Assembly: GCF_005144745.1 (NCBI RefSeq)
Contig: NZ_SWKK01000004.1
Location: forward strand, 310,001-374,000
DNA length: 64,000 nucleotides
Reading direction: 5' to 3'
Origin: Flavobacterium sp. ASW18X
GTDB lineage: Bacteria; Bacteroidota; Bacteroidia; Flavobacteriales; Flavobacteriaceae
Position numbers and translations under genes: made by a program. Below the pieces are notes generated by a model that saw only the letters and a program-made list of their open reading frames with translations, ran no database searches and was not told the origin of the DNA. Position 1 is the first letter of the stretch. Each line of letters opens with the position of its first letter. Positions 7,875 to 15,272 of the stretch are shown here, in pieces.

Positions 7875-8234
7875 TTATAAATTAATTTTTATAAAAGGTT
7901 TAAAAAGTAGGAATGCCAATACCGCAGCTGCAATAGAGATAAAATTTCCTACTATAAAATAATCATTATTTACTTTGGCCTCTTTATCACTGTCCAAACG
8001 GGTCCCTAATTTAATAGCACCAAAAAGAATCAAGGCAGAACCTTGAAAACCAGTTAGCAATAAAAAAGTTAAAAATACACGCTCTAAAAAGCCTTTAAGC
8101 CAAGAGGTACTTTTTTGCCCTATACTTTTTCTACTGTTCTTAGGATCTAACCATTTAGATACCGCATAGAAGATAATGAGCAAAAAGACTTCTATAATTA
8201 CATAGTATAAGATGTGAAATTTAAGTTCGCTCAT
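7875..8234 (-). CDS. Small membrane protein partnered with SatD-family gene
   Basis: A 119-residue protein with about four hydrophobic segments (residues 10-28, 49-66, 67-75 region and 95-113). It overlaps the SatD-family gene by 14 nt, so the two are translationally linked. Its middle and end (an ERVFLTFLLLTGF helix and NDYFIVGNFISI) recall, from memory, the C-terminal half of DUF3307 membrane proteins that often accompany SatD. Here the N-terminal DUF3307 part would be missing. Function unknown. Confidence 0.75.
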   Translation of the reverse strand: MSELKFHILYYVIIEVFLLIIFYAVSKWLDPKNSRKSIGQKSTSWLKGFLERVFLTFLLLTGFQGSALILFGAIKLGTRLDSDKEAKVNNDYFIVGNFISIAAAVLAFLLFKPFIKINL

Positions 8235-8865
8235 TTGCTATGATATTTAAAATCAATTTTTTTACGGTTTCGTAGGCCTCAATTTGTAAAGAATTGTACT
8301 TTTTCCAAGCTCCAGAACGTGTTTTGTACAATCCTATTTCTTGTAATTTTTTATAATCCTTATGGGTTAAAAATGCGGAAATAATTTTAGATTCACTGCT
8401 TTTCCACCCTGTTTTTATACTTTGGTACAAATATAAGCTCAGTTGTAGTTGCATGTCTGTATACGATTGCAATTGCACATAATAATGGGGTTCCATTTCT
8501 TTGAGCGATTCTAAACCTTCTCTGGCCCGCGTTAAACCACTACCATACATCTCATGGGCTATTTTAGGGTTTATAGGTGTTTCTATTTCACCATAGACCA
8601 ATGCATAGCGTAATTTAAACGGATAGCCCAATGCCAACAATTGTTCGTCTAAATAAAATAGAAGAGCAAATAATGTATTTTTATTAGCTACCACTCCTTG
8701 AAACTCGTCTCCTAGCGTTATGGTCAAGGGCGATAAAATAGCATCCGATAAAGTAGAATTGGCTTGTTTTATGAGCGATTTAAACGCCTCCATAAAACCT
8801 TTATCTTTAGTAATGGAGCGGCTATCGATAACGTCTGCCATAATTATGTAATACTGCTCTGCCAT
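8221..8865 (-). CDS. SatD-family protein, likely self-regulating
   Basis: A 214-residue protein starting with the family hallmark YYIIMADVIDSRSI, followed by GDEFQGV and LRYALVYGEI strands, as in SatD proteins. The last 60 residues (SAFLTHKDYKKLQEIG then SGAWKKYNSLQIEAY) look like a small helix-turn-helix, so it may bind DNA. The promoter region carries three copies of a TTTCC-N7-GGAAA palindrome at 29-bp steps, the nearest almost touching the start codon; self-repression is a fair inference. The molecular role of SatD proteins is not settled. It heads the unit with the small membrane protein and menB. Confidence 0.8.
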   Translation of the reverse strand: MAEQYYIIMADVIDSRSITKDKGFMEAFKSLIKQANSTLSDAILSPLTITLGDEFQGVVANKNTLFALLFYLDEQLLALGYPFKLRYALVYGEIETPINPKIAHEMYGSGLTRAREGLESLKEMEPHYYVQLQSYTDMQLQLSLYLYQSIKTGWKSSESKIISAFLTHKDYKKLQEIGLYKTRSGAWKKYNSLQIEAYETVKKLILNIIANERT

Positions 8866-8867
8866 TT

Positions 8868-8884
8868 TTTCCTATTATTGGAGA
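8868..8884. promoter_or_regulatory. Operator-like site 1 (degenerate)
   Basis: TTTCC-TATTATT-GGAGA, one mismatch to the TTTCC-N7-GGAAA consensus, 2 bp upstream of the SatD-family ATG and exactly 29 bp from site 2. Confidence 0.55.
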
Positions 8885-8896
8885 TAATAATTGATA

Positions 8897-8913
8897 TTTC
8901 CTAAATTAGGAAA
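8897..8913. promoter_or_regulatory. Operator-like site 2 (perfect palindrome)
   Basis: A 17-bp perfect palindrome, TTTCCTAA-A-TTAGGAAA. On the minus strand it contains TAATTTAG, a near-match to the -7 box, so a protein bound here would cover the satD-side promoter. Confidence 0.75.
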
Positions 8914-8925
8914 CAATATACAAAA

Positions 8926-8942
8926 TTTCCTTAATATGGAAA
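8926..8942. promoter_or_regulatory. Operator-like site 3
   Basis: TTTCC-TTAATAT-GGAAA, with conserved half-sites and 29 bp from site 2. It lies just upstream of the -7 box of the divergent acetyltransferase gene. Confidence 0.7.
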
Positions 8943-8964
8943 TAATAAAATAGCAAAAAGCCAG

Positions 8965-8972
8965 TATCTTTA
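8965..8972 (+). promoter_or_regulatory. -7 box of the GNAT gene
   Basis: TATCTTTA (TAnnTTTG-type). It ends only 5 bp before the GTG start at 8978, implying a leaderless or nearly leaderless mRNA. No -33 TTG is seen at the expected place. Confidence 0.55.
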
Positions 8973-8977
8973 ACCCA

Positions 8978-9400
8978 GTGAAAACTGAAATCCATATTAA
9001 ACCTATCCATTACACCAAAACATGGCCTATAAGGCATAGCGTAATGTGGCCTAACCAATCCATAGATTTTGTAAAACTAGAAAAAGACGCAGAAGGTTCG
9101 CATTTGGGGTTGTTTGTAGGAGTACAATTAACCAGTATTATTTCTTTATTCCATACCCAAGAGGGAATACAATTTAGAAAGTTCGCCACACTAACCGAAG
9201 CGCAAGGAAAAGGATATGGCACTCAATTGTTAACCGAAGTATTTAAGAGGTGCTCTAATGATTCCGTTTCTCGCATTTGGTGTAATGCGCGTGTTGAAAA
9301 GGCTAAGTACTACGAGCGTTTTGGTCTGCAAAGAACCAATAAAACCTATAGAAAAGGTGGTATAGCGTTTGTGGTGATGGAGAAATTGTTTTGTTCATAA
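8978..9400 (+). CDS. GNAT-family N-acetyltransferase
   Basis: A 140-residue single-domain acetyltransferase. The acetyl-CoA pyrophosphate loop is AQGKGYGTQLL near residues 73-83, and the C-terminal YYERFGLQRTNKTY segment is typical. The substrate is not predictable. The start is GTG: the next in-frame ATG (residue 23) would remove the first strand (IHIKPIHY), which GNAT proteins need. It diverges from the SatD-family gene and shares the operator region with it. Confidence 0.88.
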   Translation: MKTEIHIKPIHYTKTWPIRHSVMWPNQSIDFVKLEKDAEGSHLGLFVGVQLTSIISLFHTQEGIQFRKFATLTEAQGKGYGTQLLTEVFKRCSNDSVSRIWCNARVEKAKYYERFGLQRTNKTYRKGGIAFVVMEKLFCS

Positions 9401-9508
9401 ACCAAGCTCTTAAAACTGCATAAATTATACTAAACAGCATGGGGAAAAGCACGTAAAAATACCAATTCAGTTAATCCAAGATATTTAAAGCTAGTAATTT
9501 GCAACGCT

Positions 9509-10342
9509 ATGGCAGAAAAAGAAGAACTGGATAAAAAAATTGAGGAGGTGCATGAAAATGCGAACCAAGAGCAGGTGAAAACTGAAGAAGCTATCTTGGT
9601 AGACCAACTTTGTGAAGGGCTGGAAACCTATAAAAATAAAAAGACCAATGTTTTTATCAGTGCCTTAATTGCGGGCTTAGAAATCGGGTTTAGTTTTTTA
9701 CTCTTGGCCATTTTACATCATTTATTAAAAGGTAAAGTCTCAAAAGACCTTCTGTTTCCTCTTTTGGCGTTTGCCTATCCTGTGGGATTTATAATTGTAG
9801 TTCTCGGGAAATCTATATTATTTACCGAACAAACTTCGTTGCTAACCCTTCCTGTTTTACACAAAAGACGTTCCGTAAAAGAACTATTACAATTATGGGG
9901 CATTGTTATTCTAGGTAATTTATTAGGTGGGTATATTTTTGCCTTTCTGGGTGGCCATATAGGGCTATCTTTAGAGATTATAACCATAGAAAGCATAGAA
10001 GAAATTGCACATCACGTTTCTAAATCGGGACCGCTATTGACCTTAGGTAGTGCTATTTTTGCGGGGTGGCTTATGGCCGTATTATCTTGGCTTTTAAGTT
10101 CTTCTAGAGATACTATTAGCAGAATTGTTATTATCTATTTAATAACCTTTACAGTAGGTTTTGCTGGTTTTCACCATAGTATTGTAGGAAATATTGAGGT
10201 CTTTGCAGGACTTATTTTTACGCACAAGGTTTCTATAAGCGATTACCTGGGTTTTCAAGGTCTAGCCCTACTGGGTAATGCCATAGGTGGTGTAGTGTTT
10301 GTAGCGGGTTTACGTTACCGTGCTTTTGCCTCTAATTTTTAG
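9509..10342 (+). CDS. Formate/nitrite transporter (FNT) family channel, YfdC-like
   Basis: A 277-residue inner-membrane protein with a charged cytoplasmic N-terminus (about 45 residues, Glu/Lys-rich) and six hydrophobic spans. FNT features are visible: GLEIGFSF in span 1, the ILFTEQTSLLTLPVLH omega-loop region and the central GFHHSIVGNIEVF segment containing the pore His pair. Long acidic N-termini are typical of the YfdC branch, whose transported anion is uncertain. No neighbouring formate or nitrite enzyme helps. Confidence 0.88.
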   Translation: MAEKEELDKKIEEVHENANQEQVKTEEAILVDQLCEGLETYKNKKTNVFISALIAGLEIGFSFLLLAILHHLLKGKVSKDLLFPLLAFAYPVGFIIVVLGKSILFTEQTSLLTLPVLHKRRSVKELLQLWGIVILGNLLGGYIFAFLGGHIGLSLEIITIESIEEIAHHVSKSGPLLTLGSAIFAGWLMAVLSWLLSSSRDTISRIVIIYLITFTVGFAGFHHSIVGNIEVFAGLIFTHKVSISDYLGFQGLALLGNAIGGVVFVAGLRYRAFASNF

Positions 10343-10410
10343 ATGCATTCAAAGAAAAACTATTTAAACTAGGATTTAAACTGTGTCTCCAGTAAAGAAA
10401 GTAGAAAATT

Positions 10411-11643
10411 CTAACGGTTTCCTTTATTTTTTTCCGTAATCCACTTTCCCATATATTTTGTTGCATTCAAGCTATTGGAATGCAAAAGATTACCTATTAT
10501 ATTTTTAGCACGATGCGAGACGATATTCTCTTGAATATTATGGTAGGTGTTTAAAAATTTCTGTGATTGTTTAGCTTTATCAAAATGATTTTTTAAAAAC
10601 TGGAATCCTTTTTCTTGCGCTTCTTGCCAGAGCTTTTCATCTTGATAAAAGCGTATCACTTCATCAACAAATTCTTGGGTTGTATTTCCAATACTTCCAG
10701 GCCAATTTTTAGGGTCCCCCATTCCCTCTACGCCAATTTTGGTTGTGATACTCGGCGTACCACATTCCATAGCTAGACTTAATTTACCTTTAATTCCTGC
10801 TCCAAACCGCAAAGGTGCTACCACCAAACGTGCCTGTCGTACTTTGTCTTTTAAATCTTTTACCCAACCATGTACTAAAAAACCTTCTTTTGGATTATGA
10901 CATTCTTGCACTCGTTGCGGTAAATAGGCTCCGTACACGTGTAATTTTGTGTCCTTAGGCAATTTTTTGCGTAACAAAGGCCAAATTTCCTCTTTTAAGT
11001 AGGTGATGCTATCTACATTGGGTCCATGTTTGCCGTTACCAAAAGTTATTACATCCTTGCGTGTCTCAAAAGTAGGTGTTACTTGTGTTTGTGGACGTAT
11101 TGAAAAGGGTAAATGCAGAAGATAGTCTGGTTGTATACCTATTTCTCGCTGTAAAAGCTGCATTTCGTAATCTGAGACAAGTAGGGTTAAATCGCATCGG
11201 TAAATACTACCAATTTCTCGTTGCGTTTTTGGATGGGTGTACCAATCTTGTAATTTAAATGGATACTTCTTTTTATGTGCTATTTGCCGAGCTTCCCGCA
11301 AAGAATGTAAATCTTCCGTATTCAAAATCCGTAAGGCATCTGGGCACTGTTCCCGTACACGCCAACCAAATTGTTCTTCCAACATAAATCGGTCAAAAAC
11401 AACTACATCAGGATTTAACCGCTGTAAATAACTATCAAATGTATCACTATTTAATGCAATTGCTTGGCAATGCACACCAAGTGCTTCTAAGTTGGTGGAG
11501 TATTCGGTTTTGACAGCGGAGGTGGCAAAATGTACTTCAAAATTGTGGGTTAAAAAGAACTCCAATAGTTGTAACATACGCTCGCCAGCCGCTGTGGTAT
11601 CGGGTTCTGGCCAAACATATCCTACAATCAATATTTTTTCCAT
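10411..11643 (-). CDS. GT-B glycosyltransferase, group 1-like
   Basis: A 410-residue cytoplasmic enzyme with two Rossmann-like halves. The N-terminal half begins ILIVGYVWPEPDTTAAGERM, a flexible nucleotide-sugar GT-B start. The C-terminal half has DVITFGNGKHGPN, FLVHGWVKDL, VAPLRFGAGIKGKL and the E-C-G-TPSITT segment, where GT4-like enzymes hold the donor phosphate. Donor and acceptor are unknown. It starts inside the TAATG junction with the helicase gene (1-nt overlap), so the two are co-translated. Confidence 0.85.
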   Translation of the reverse strand: MEKILIVGYVWPEPDTTAAGERMLQLLEFFLTHNFEVHFATSAVKTEYSTNLEALGVHCQAIALNSDTFDSYLQRLNPDVVVFDRFMLEEQFGWRVREQCPDALRILNTEDLHSLREARQIAHKKKYPFKLQDWYTHPKTQREIGSIYRCDLTLLVSDYEMQLLQREIGIQPDYLLHLPFSIRPQTQVTPTFETRKDVITFGNGKHGPNVDSITYLKEEIWPLLRKKLPKDTKLHVYGAYLPQRVQECHNPKEGFLVHGWVKDLKDKVRQARLVVAPLRFGAGIKGKLSLAMECGTPSITTKIGVEGMGDPKNWPGSIGNTTQEFVDEVIRFYQDEKLWQEAQEKGFQFLKNHFDKAKQSQKFLNTYHNIQENIVSHRAKNIIGNLLHSNSLNATKYMGKWITEKNKGNR

Positions 11644-13154
11644 TACATACGTTGCGCAAATTTCTTAGAAATACTAGAACGTAATTTACGTTCATAGTCT
11701 TCTTCTAACCACTCTTTATAATTCTTGGTATTGTTCATGATGCAGTATGAATATTGACGTACGCGATAAGCAATTTCATCTTTCAACTCCTTAGCCAAAA
11801 TTCGAGCATCAAAAACATCTTCGCTATTTTCTACACAAATTTCTGCGTGCTGTTCAATGCTTCGTTCTAGCACTAATTTTGACTTTAAACCTTCTGCAAA
11901 AACCTTTTTGTATTCCGCCTTAATATCAAACTTTATGTTTTCAGAATTCTTGAATTTCTCGCGCAGCTCGTCTGGCATTTGGTACACAAAGTCGCGCTCA
12001 ATATCTTCATCATTCTTAATATTCTCCAAGTAAAAGTCTGGAAAATGAAAAATTTCTTGCCAATCTACTGGTTCATCCCAAGGACCAAAACGAGCAATAT
12101 TATTCCCCAAATCAATAACGTTAAACGTATCCTTATTTTTTAATTTACGAGACCCTCTACCAATCATCTGAAAATAAAGCGTAAGGGAGCGTGTGGCTCG
12201 GTTTAAGATGATAGACTCTACGGAAGGCTCATCAAAACCGGTGGTTAAGATACTTACTGAGGTTAAGATTGCATCAGGGGTAGTGTGGAACCAGTCTAAT
12301 ATTTCTTTTCGCTCAGCGCTAGTATTTCTGTTGTCTAAATGGCGAACGTTGTACCCTGCTTTTTTAAAAGTCTCATATACGTAGTAAGATGTGTTGATTC
12401 CGTTATTAAAAATAAGTGTTTTGGTTCCTTTAGCTATTTCTTCATAAGCCGCTAAAAGCTTACCTAACATGGAGTGGTTACCGTAAAACTCTTCTGAAGA
12501 TTTAACGGTATAATCTCCATTCATGCCCAATTTTAAAGTTCTAAGGCTTACATCATAATTGTACAGCTTGGCTTTAGCTAAAAAACCATCTTGTATTAAT
12601 GACTTTATAGACTTCCCTACAATTAGTTTCTTGTAGTTGTCCTTCATCGGTAATTTAATATTAGAACTTAACGGCGTTGCCGTTACACCGAGAATGTTAG
12701 CTTTTTCAAAAAACTTAAATAGTTTTCTAAAACTATTATAATGAGCCTCATCTATAATGACTAAACCTACGTTTTCTAACGTTATTTTTTCTTCTTGTAA
12801 GCGATTATTCAAGGTTTCTACCATGGCTACAAAACAGTTGTAGTTTTCTTGGTCGTCTAATTCCTTTACTTCGCTATTAATAACCTTATTAGTCACCCCA
12901 AAACCTTTAAGCATTTTAGAGGTTTGTCCGCTCAATTCTATTCTATGGGTAAGCACTACCACTTTTTTGCCAGTCTGTTCTATATACCTACGGGCAATTT
13001 CTGAGAACACCACCGTTTTACCACCTCCTGTTGGTAATTGGTAAAGCATGTTGCTCCCTTCTGGCATTTCTTCTAGCTCCTTAAAAATTTTTTTAAGGTC
13101 TGCTAGCTGATAATCATATAAACTTTTTTTAGCAACTTTCTTCTGTACTTCCAA
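11643..13154 (-). CDS. Superfamily 2 DEAD/DEAH-box helicase
   Basis: A 503-residue helicase with a Walker A loop PTGGGKT (41-47), VVLTHRIEL (motif Ia), IIDEAH (motif II), GVTATP (motif III), LTTGFDEPSVESIIL (motif V) and QMIGRGSRK (motif VI). The organisation resembles the YprA/RadD-like ATP-dependent helicases; RadD is one option but not proven. The C-terminal 130 residues lack a recognised domain. A TAATTTTG -7 box lies 38 bp upstream of the ATG. Confidence 0.9.
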   Translation of the reverse strand: MEVQKKVAKKSLYDYQLADLKKIFKELEEMPEGSNMLYQLPTGGGKTVVFSEIARRYIEQTGKKVVVLTHRIELSGQTSKMLKGFGVTNKVINSEVKELDDQENYNCFVAMVETLNNRLQEEKITLENVGLVIIDEAHYNSFRKLFKFFEKANILGVTATPLSSNIKLPMKDNYKKLIVGKSIKSLIQDGFLAKAKLYNYDVSLRTLKLGMNGDYTVKSSEEFYGNHSMLGKLLAAYEEIAKGTKTLIFNNGINTSYYVYETFKKAGYNVRHLDNRNTSAERKEILDWFHTTPDAILTSVSILTTGFDEPSVESIILNRATRSLTLYFQMIGRGSRKLKNKDTFNVIDLGNNIARFGPWDEPVDWQEIFHFPDFYLENIKNDEDIERDFVYQMPDELREKFKNSENIKFDIKAEYKKVFAEGLKSKLVLERSIEQHAEICVENSEDVFDARILAKELKDEIAYRVRQYSYCIMNNTKNYKEWLEEDYERKLRSSISKKFAQRM

Positions 13155-13191
13155 AATTGTCTTGGTTTAGGCCGTTTTTTAAAAAACCCTA

Positions 13192-13199
13192 CAAAATTA
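13192..13199 (-). promoter_or_regulatory. -7 box of the helicase unit
   Basis: On the minus strand TAATTTTG, a perfect match to TAnnTTTG. A 16-bp palindrome (13205-13220) lies immediately upstream, where the spacer and -33 region should be. Confidence 0.55.
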
Positions 13200-13204
13200 G
13201 GAGA

Positions 13205-13220
13205 TTTTAAGGCCTTAAAA
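13205..13220. promoter_or_regulatory. Palindrome TTTTAAGGCCTTAAAA in the helicase promoter
   Basis: Perfect 16-bp palindrome, 5 bp upstream of the helicase -7 box. Its position suits a regulator site; chance is possible in AT-rich DNA, but the GGCC core makes it stand out. Confidence 0.45.
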
Positions 13221-13382
13221 AAGAAATTATCTTGCTTTAACCTAAAAAAATACAACTGTTCTAGTATGTATGTGAAAGCGAGTTGCTTATAACTTTTAGA
13301 AAACATTATCAAAACCTATTTGGAAATTAGCGAGTTATGCATTATACTGAGAGCTTATACACTTAAAAACAGAACAAAGAGA

Positions 13383-14246
13383 ATGAGGCAATTAAAAATC
13401 ATTAAGCAGGTAACTAACCGTGAGTCCAAATCCTTAGATAAATACCTACAAGACATTAGCAAGATTGATTTGATAACTGCCCAAGAAGAAGTAGATTTAG
13501 CCCAACGTATTAGAGCCGGCGACCAAGTTGCACTAGAAAAGTTGACCAATGCTAATTTACGTTTTGTGGTCTCTGTAGCTAAACAATATCAAAACCAAGG
13601 CCTTAAACTTCCAGATTTGATAAATGAAGGTAATGTAGGATTAGTCAAAGCAGCAAAGCGTTTTGATGAAACTCGTGGTTTTAAATTCATCTCTTATGCT
13701 GTTTGGTGGATTAGGCAATCCATTTTACAAGCCCTTGCAGAACAGTCTAGAGTAGTTCGCTTGCCTTTAAACAAGATAGGTAGCATTAATAAAATTAAAA
13801 AGACGTTCTCTTATTTAGAACAAGCCCATGAGCGTCCGCCTTCTCCAGAAGAAATTGCGAAGGAACTAGATATGACGGTTTCAGAAGTAAAACAGTCTCT
13901 TAAAAATACGGGCAGACATGTTTCTATGGATGCGCCTTTAAAAGAAGGAGAAACATCTAATTTATATGATGTAATGAATTCTGGCGAGTCTCCTAAACCA
14001 GATAAAACCTTAATGCACGAAAGTTTAAATACTGAAATTAACCGCGCATTAGATACCCTAAGTCCTAGAGAGGCAGATGTTGTTCGTTTGTATTATGGTA
14101 TTGGGGAAAACCCTAGTATGACTTTGGAAGAAATTGGTTCTACGTTTGACTTAACCCGTGAACGTGTAAGACAGATTAGAGAAAAGGCCATTAGAAAATT
14201 GCGACACAGCTCTAAGAGTAAAATCTTAAAAACCTATTTAGGTTAA
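13383..14246 (+). CDS. rpoD: Primary RNA polymerase sigma factor
   Basis: A 287-residue sigma-70 factor of the short Bacteroidota type, with no region 1.1. Region 1.2 ([16 protein letters not shown]), regions 2.1-2.4 ([12 protein letters not shown] then [17 protein letters not shown]), region 3 and region 4.2 with [20 protein letters not shown] are complete. The family-typical start MRQLKI at 13383 is preferred over an upstream in-frame start at 13320 that adds 21 atypical residues. This factor reads the TTG / TAnnTTTG promoters noted throughout the window. A strong terminator follows. Confidence 0.95.
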   Translation: MRQLKIIKQVTNRESKSLDKYLQDISKIDLITAQEEVDLAQRIRAGDQVALEKLTNANLRFVVSVAKQYQNQGLKLPDLINEGNVGLVKAAKRFDETRGFKFISYAVWWIRQSILQALAEQSRVVRLPLNKIGSINKIKKTFSYLEQAHERPPSPEEIAKELDMTVSEVKQSLKNTGRHVSMDAPLKEGETSNLYDVMNSGESPKPDKTLMHESLNTEINRALDTLSPREADVVRLYYGIGENPSMTLEEIGSTFDLTRERVRQIREKAIRKLRHSSKSKILKTYLG

Positions 14247-14250
14247 AATA

Positions 14251-14287
14251 AAAAAAGGGAATCTAACTACTAGATTCCCTTTTTTCA
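14251..14287. terminator. Bidirectional terminator between rpoD and the micro-ORF pair
   Basis: A 15-bp perfect stem (14251-14265 with 14271-14285, loop ACTAC) with T runs on both strands. Confidence 0.92.
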
Positions 14288-14302
14288 TCACACTATATAA
14301 AA

Positions 14303-14404
14303 TTAAGAACAATTCAATGACTTGATTTCAAAGTGATTTAAAATATCGTTTAAATTCTGAATGAAGTTTGTGTAAGCGCTGTTTTCTTGATTATTTTTCT
14401 CCAT
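14303..14404 (-). CDS. Micro-ORF 2: 33-residue peptide
   Basis: ATG at 14404 and TAA at 14303 give a 33-residue peptide beginning MEKNNQENSAY and ending SLNCS. Its core AYTNFIQNLNDILN matches EYLAFLQELNEILS of the neighbouring micro-ORF at Y, F, Q, L-N and I-L, so the two look paralogous. It starts 23 nt after the stop of micro-ORF 1 and stops 18 nt before a strong terminator. No known family or function; a peptide signal, toxin-like or RiPP-type precursor are open options. Confidence 0.6.
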   Translation of the reverse strand: MEKNNQENSAYTNFIQNLNDILNHFEIKSLNCS

Positions 14405-14427
14405 GGTTTTGTGTTTTTTGATGATGA

Positions 14428-14526
14428 CTATAAATAGTCCAATTCAACTAATTCGTTTAAACTCAAAATTTCATTCAACTCTTGCAAGAATGCTAAGTAC
14501 TCTTCTCCGTAGGTATCGTATAACAT
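14428..14526 (-). CDS. Micro-ORF 1: 32-residue acidic peptide
   Basis: ATG at 14526 and TAG at 14428 give a 32-residue peptide starting MLYDTYGEEY. It is acidic and predicted to be one amphipathic helix with Leu/Ile at heptad-like spacing. It is related to micro-ORF 2 by the pattern Y-x2-F-[IL]-Q-x-L-N-x-I-L. It is preceded, at a sensible leader length of about 40 nt, by a near-consensus promoter. Not a recognised family. Confidence 0.6.
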   Translation of the reverse strand: MLYDTYGEEYLAFLQELNEILSLNELVELDYL

Positions 14527-14574
14527 AATGGTAAAGGATTAAGTTTAATAAATTTGGGTGCCTTGATTATGATG

Positions 14575-14602
14575 CTAACTTATTCTAAAGCTGGGTATAC
14601 AA
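14575..14602 (-). promoter_or_regulatory. Promoter of the micro-ORF mini-operon
   Basis: Minus-strand TTG (14602-14600), exactly 17 bp, then TAAGTTAG (14582-14575). This fits the flavobacterial TTG-N17-TAnnTTTG form with one mismatch in the -7 box. The start of RNA would fall near 14568. Confidence 0.6.
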
Positions 14603-14747
14603 CAATATTTTGTGGTGAAGTAAATTATTCTTGTTGTGAAACTTTAGTTAAAGGAATATTAAACTGAATAAGAACTATAGATTTTTATTCCTCAGTTTTA
14701 ATTAAACAACATAGAAATGACACTCTGCATGAGTAAGATTAAAACTT

Positions 14748-15272
14748 ATGATAGATTTTAGTACTATTACCTATTTAAAACAAGGCGATAGTTTGCAACG
14801 GCAGGCTTATTTAGAGTTAACCCAATTAAAATTATTTGAGGTTTTAGCTCCCTATAAACCAGTTTTGGCTGGTACTATACCTATAGGCATTGCTGTATCG
14901 GGAAGCGATTTAGTCGTGTGTTGTGAATGCTATGATGCCCAAGCATTACTTAAAACAATGAAAGAACGATATGGCGGCTCAATAGGCTTTACAACAAAAC
15001 ACTACCTGCAAGGCGGTGTTCCTACAACTTTAATTCAATTTTTTGGGAATCATTTTTTAATAGAAGTATTTGCACAACCCGTACCTAGTAAATTACAAAA
15101 CGGGTACAGGCATATGATAATAGAGCACCAATTGTTAGTAACTAAGGGCGATGATTTTAGGAAAAAAGTGATTGAGTTAAAACAAAAAGGAGTAAAAACA
15201 GAACCCGCATTTGCACAGATATTAGGCCTAGAAGGCAATCCCTACCAAGCATTACTCCACTACCCTATTTAA
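14748..15272 (+). CDS. DUF4269 protein, nucleotidyltransferase-like
   Basis: A 174-residue protein matching DUF4269: LAGTIPIGIAVSGSDLVVCCEC near residues 40-60 resembles a nucleotidyltransferase GS...D core, with Ser52/Asp54 in the place of the metal ligand. FLIEVFAQPVP and RHMIIEHQLL follow in the usual order. The substrate is unknown. Its last 8 nt overlap the convergent YaiO-like gene. About 220 bp of upstream DNA carries the promoter of the divergent micro-ORF pair. Confidence 0.82.
   Translation: MIDFSTITYLKQGDSLQRQAYLELTQLKLFEVLAPYKPVLAGTIPIGIAVSGSDLVVCCECYDAQALLKTMKERYGGSIGFTTKHYLQGGVPTTLIQFFGNHFLIEVFAQPVPSKLQNGYRHMIIEHQLLVTKGDDFRKKVIELKQKGVKTEPAFAQILGLEGNPYQALLHYPI

Noticed and set aside
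13320-13382. Longer N-terminus for the primary sigma factor
   Set aside because: The 21 extra residues are atypical; the family start MRQLKI lies at 13383.
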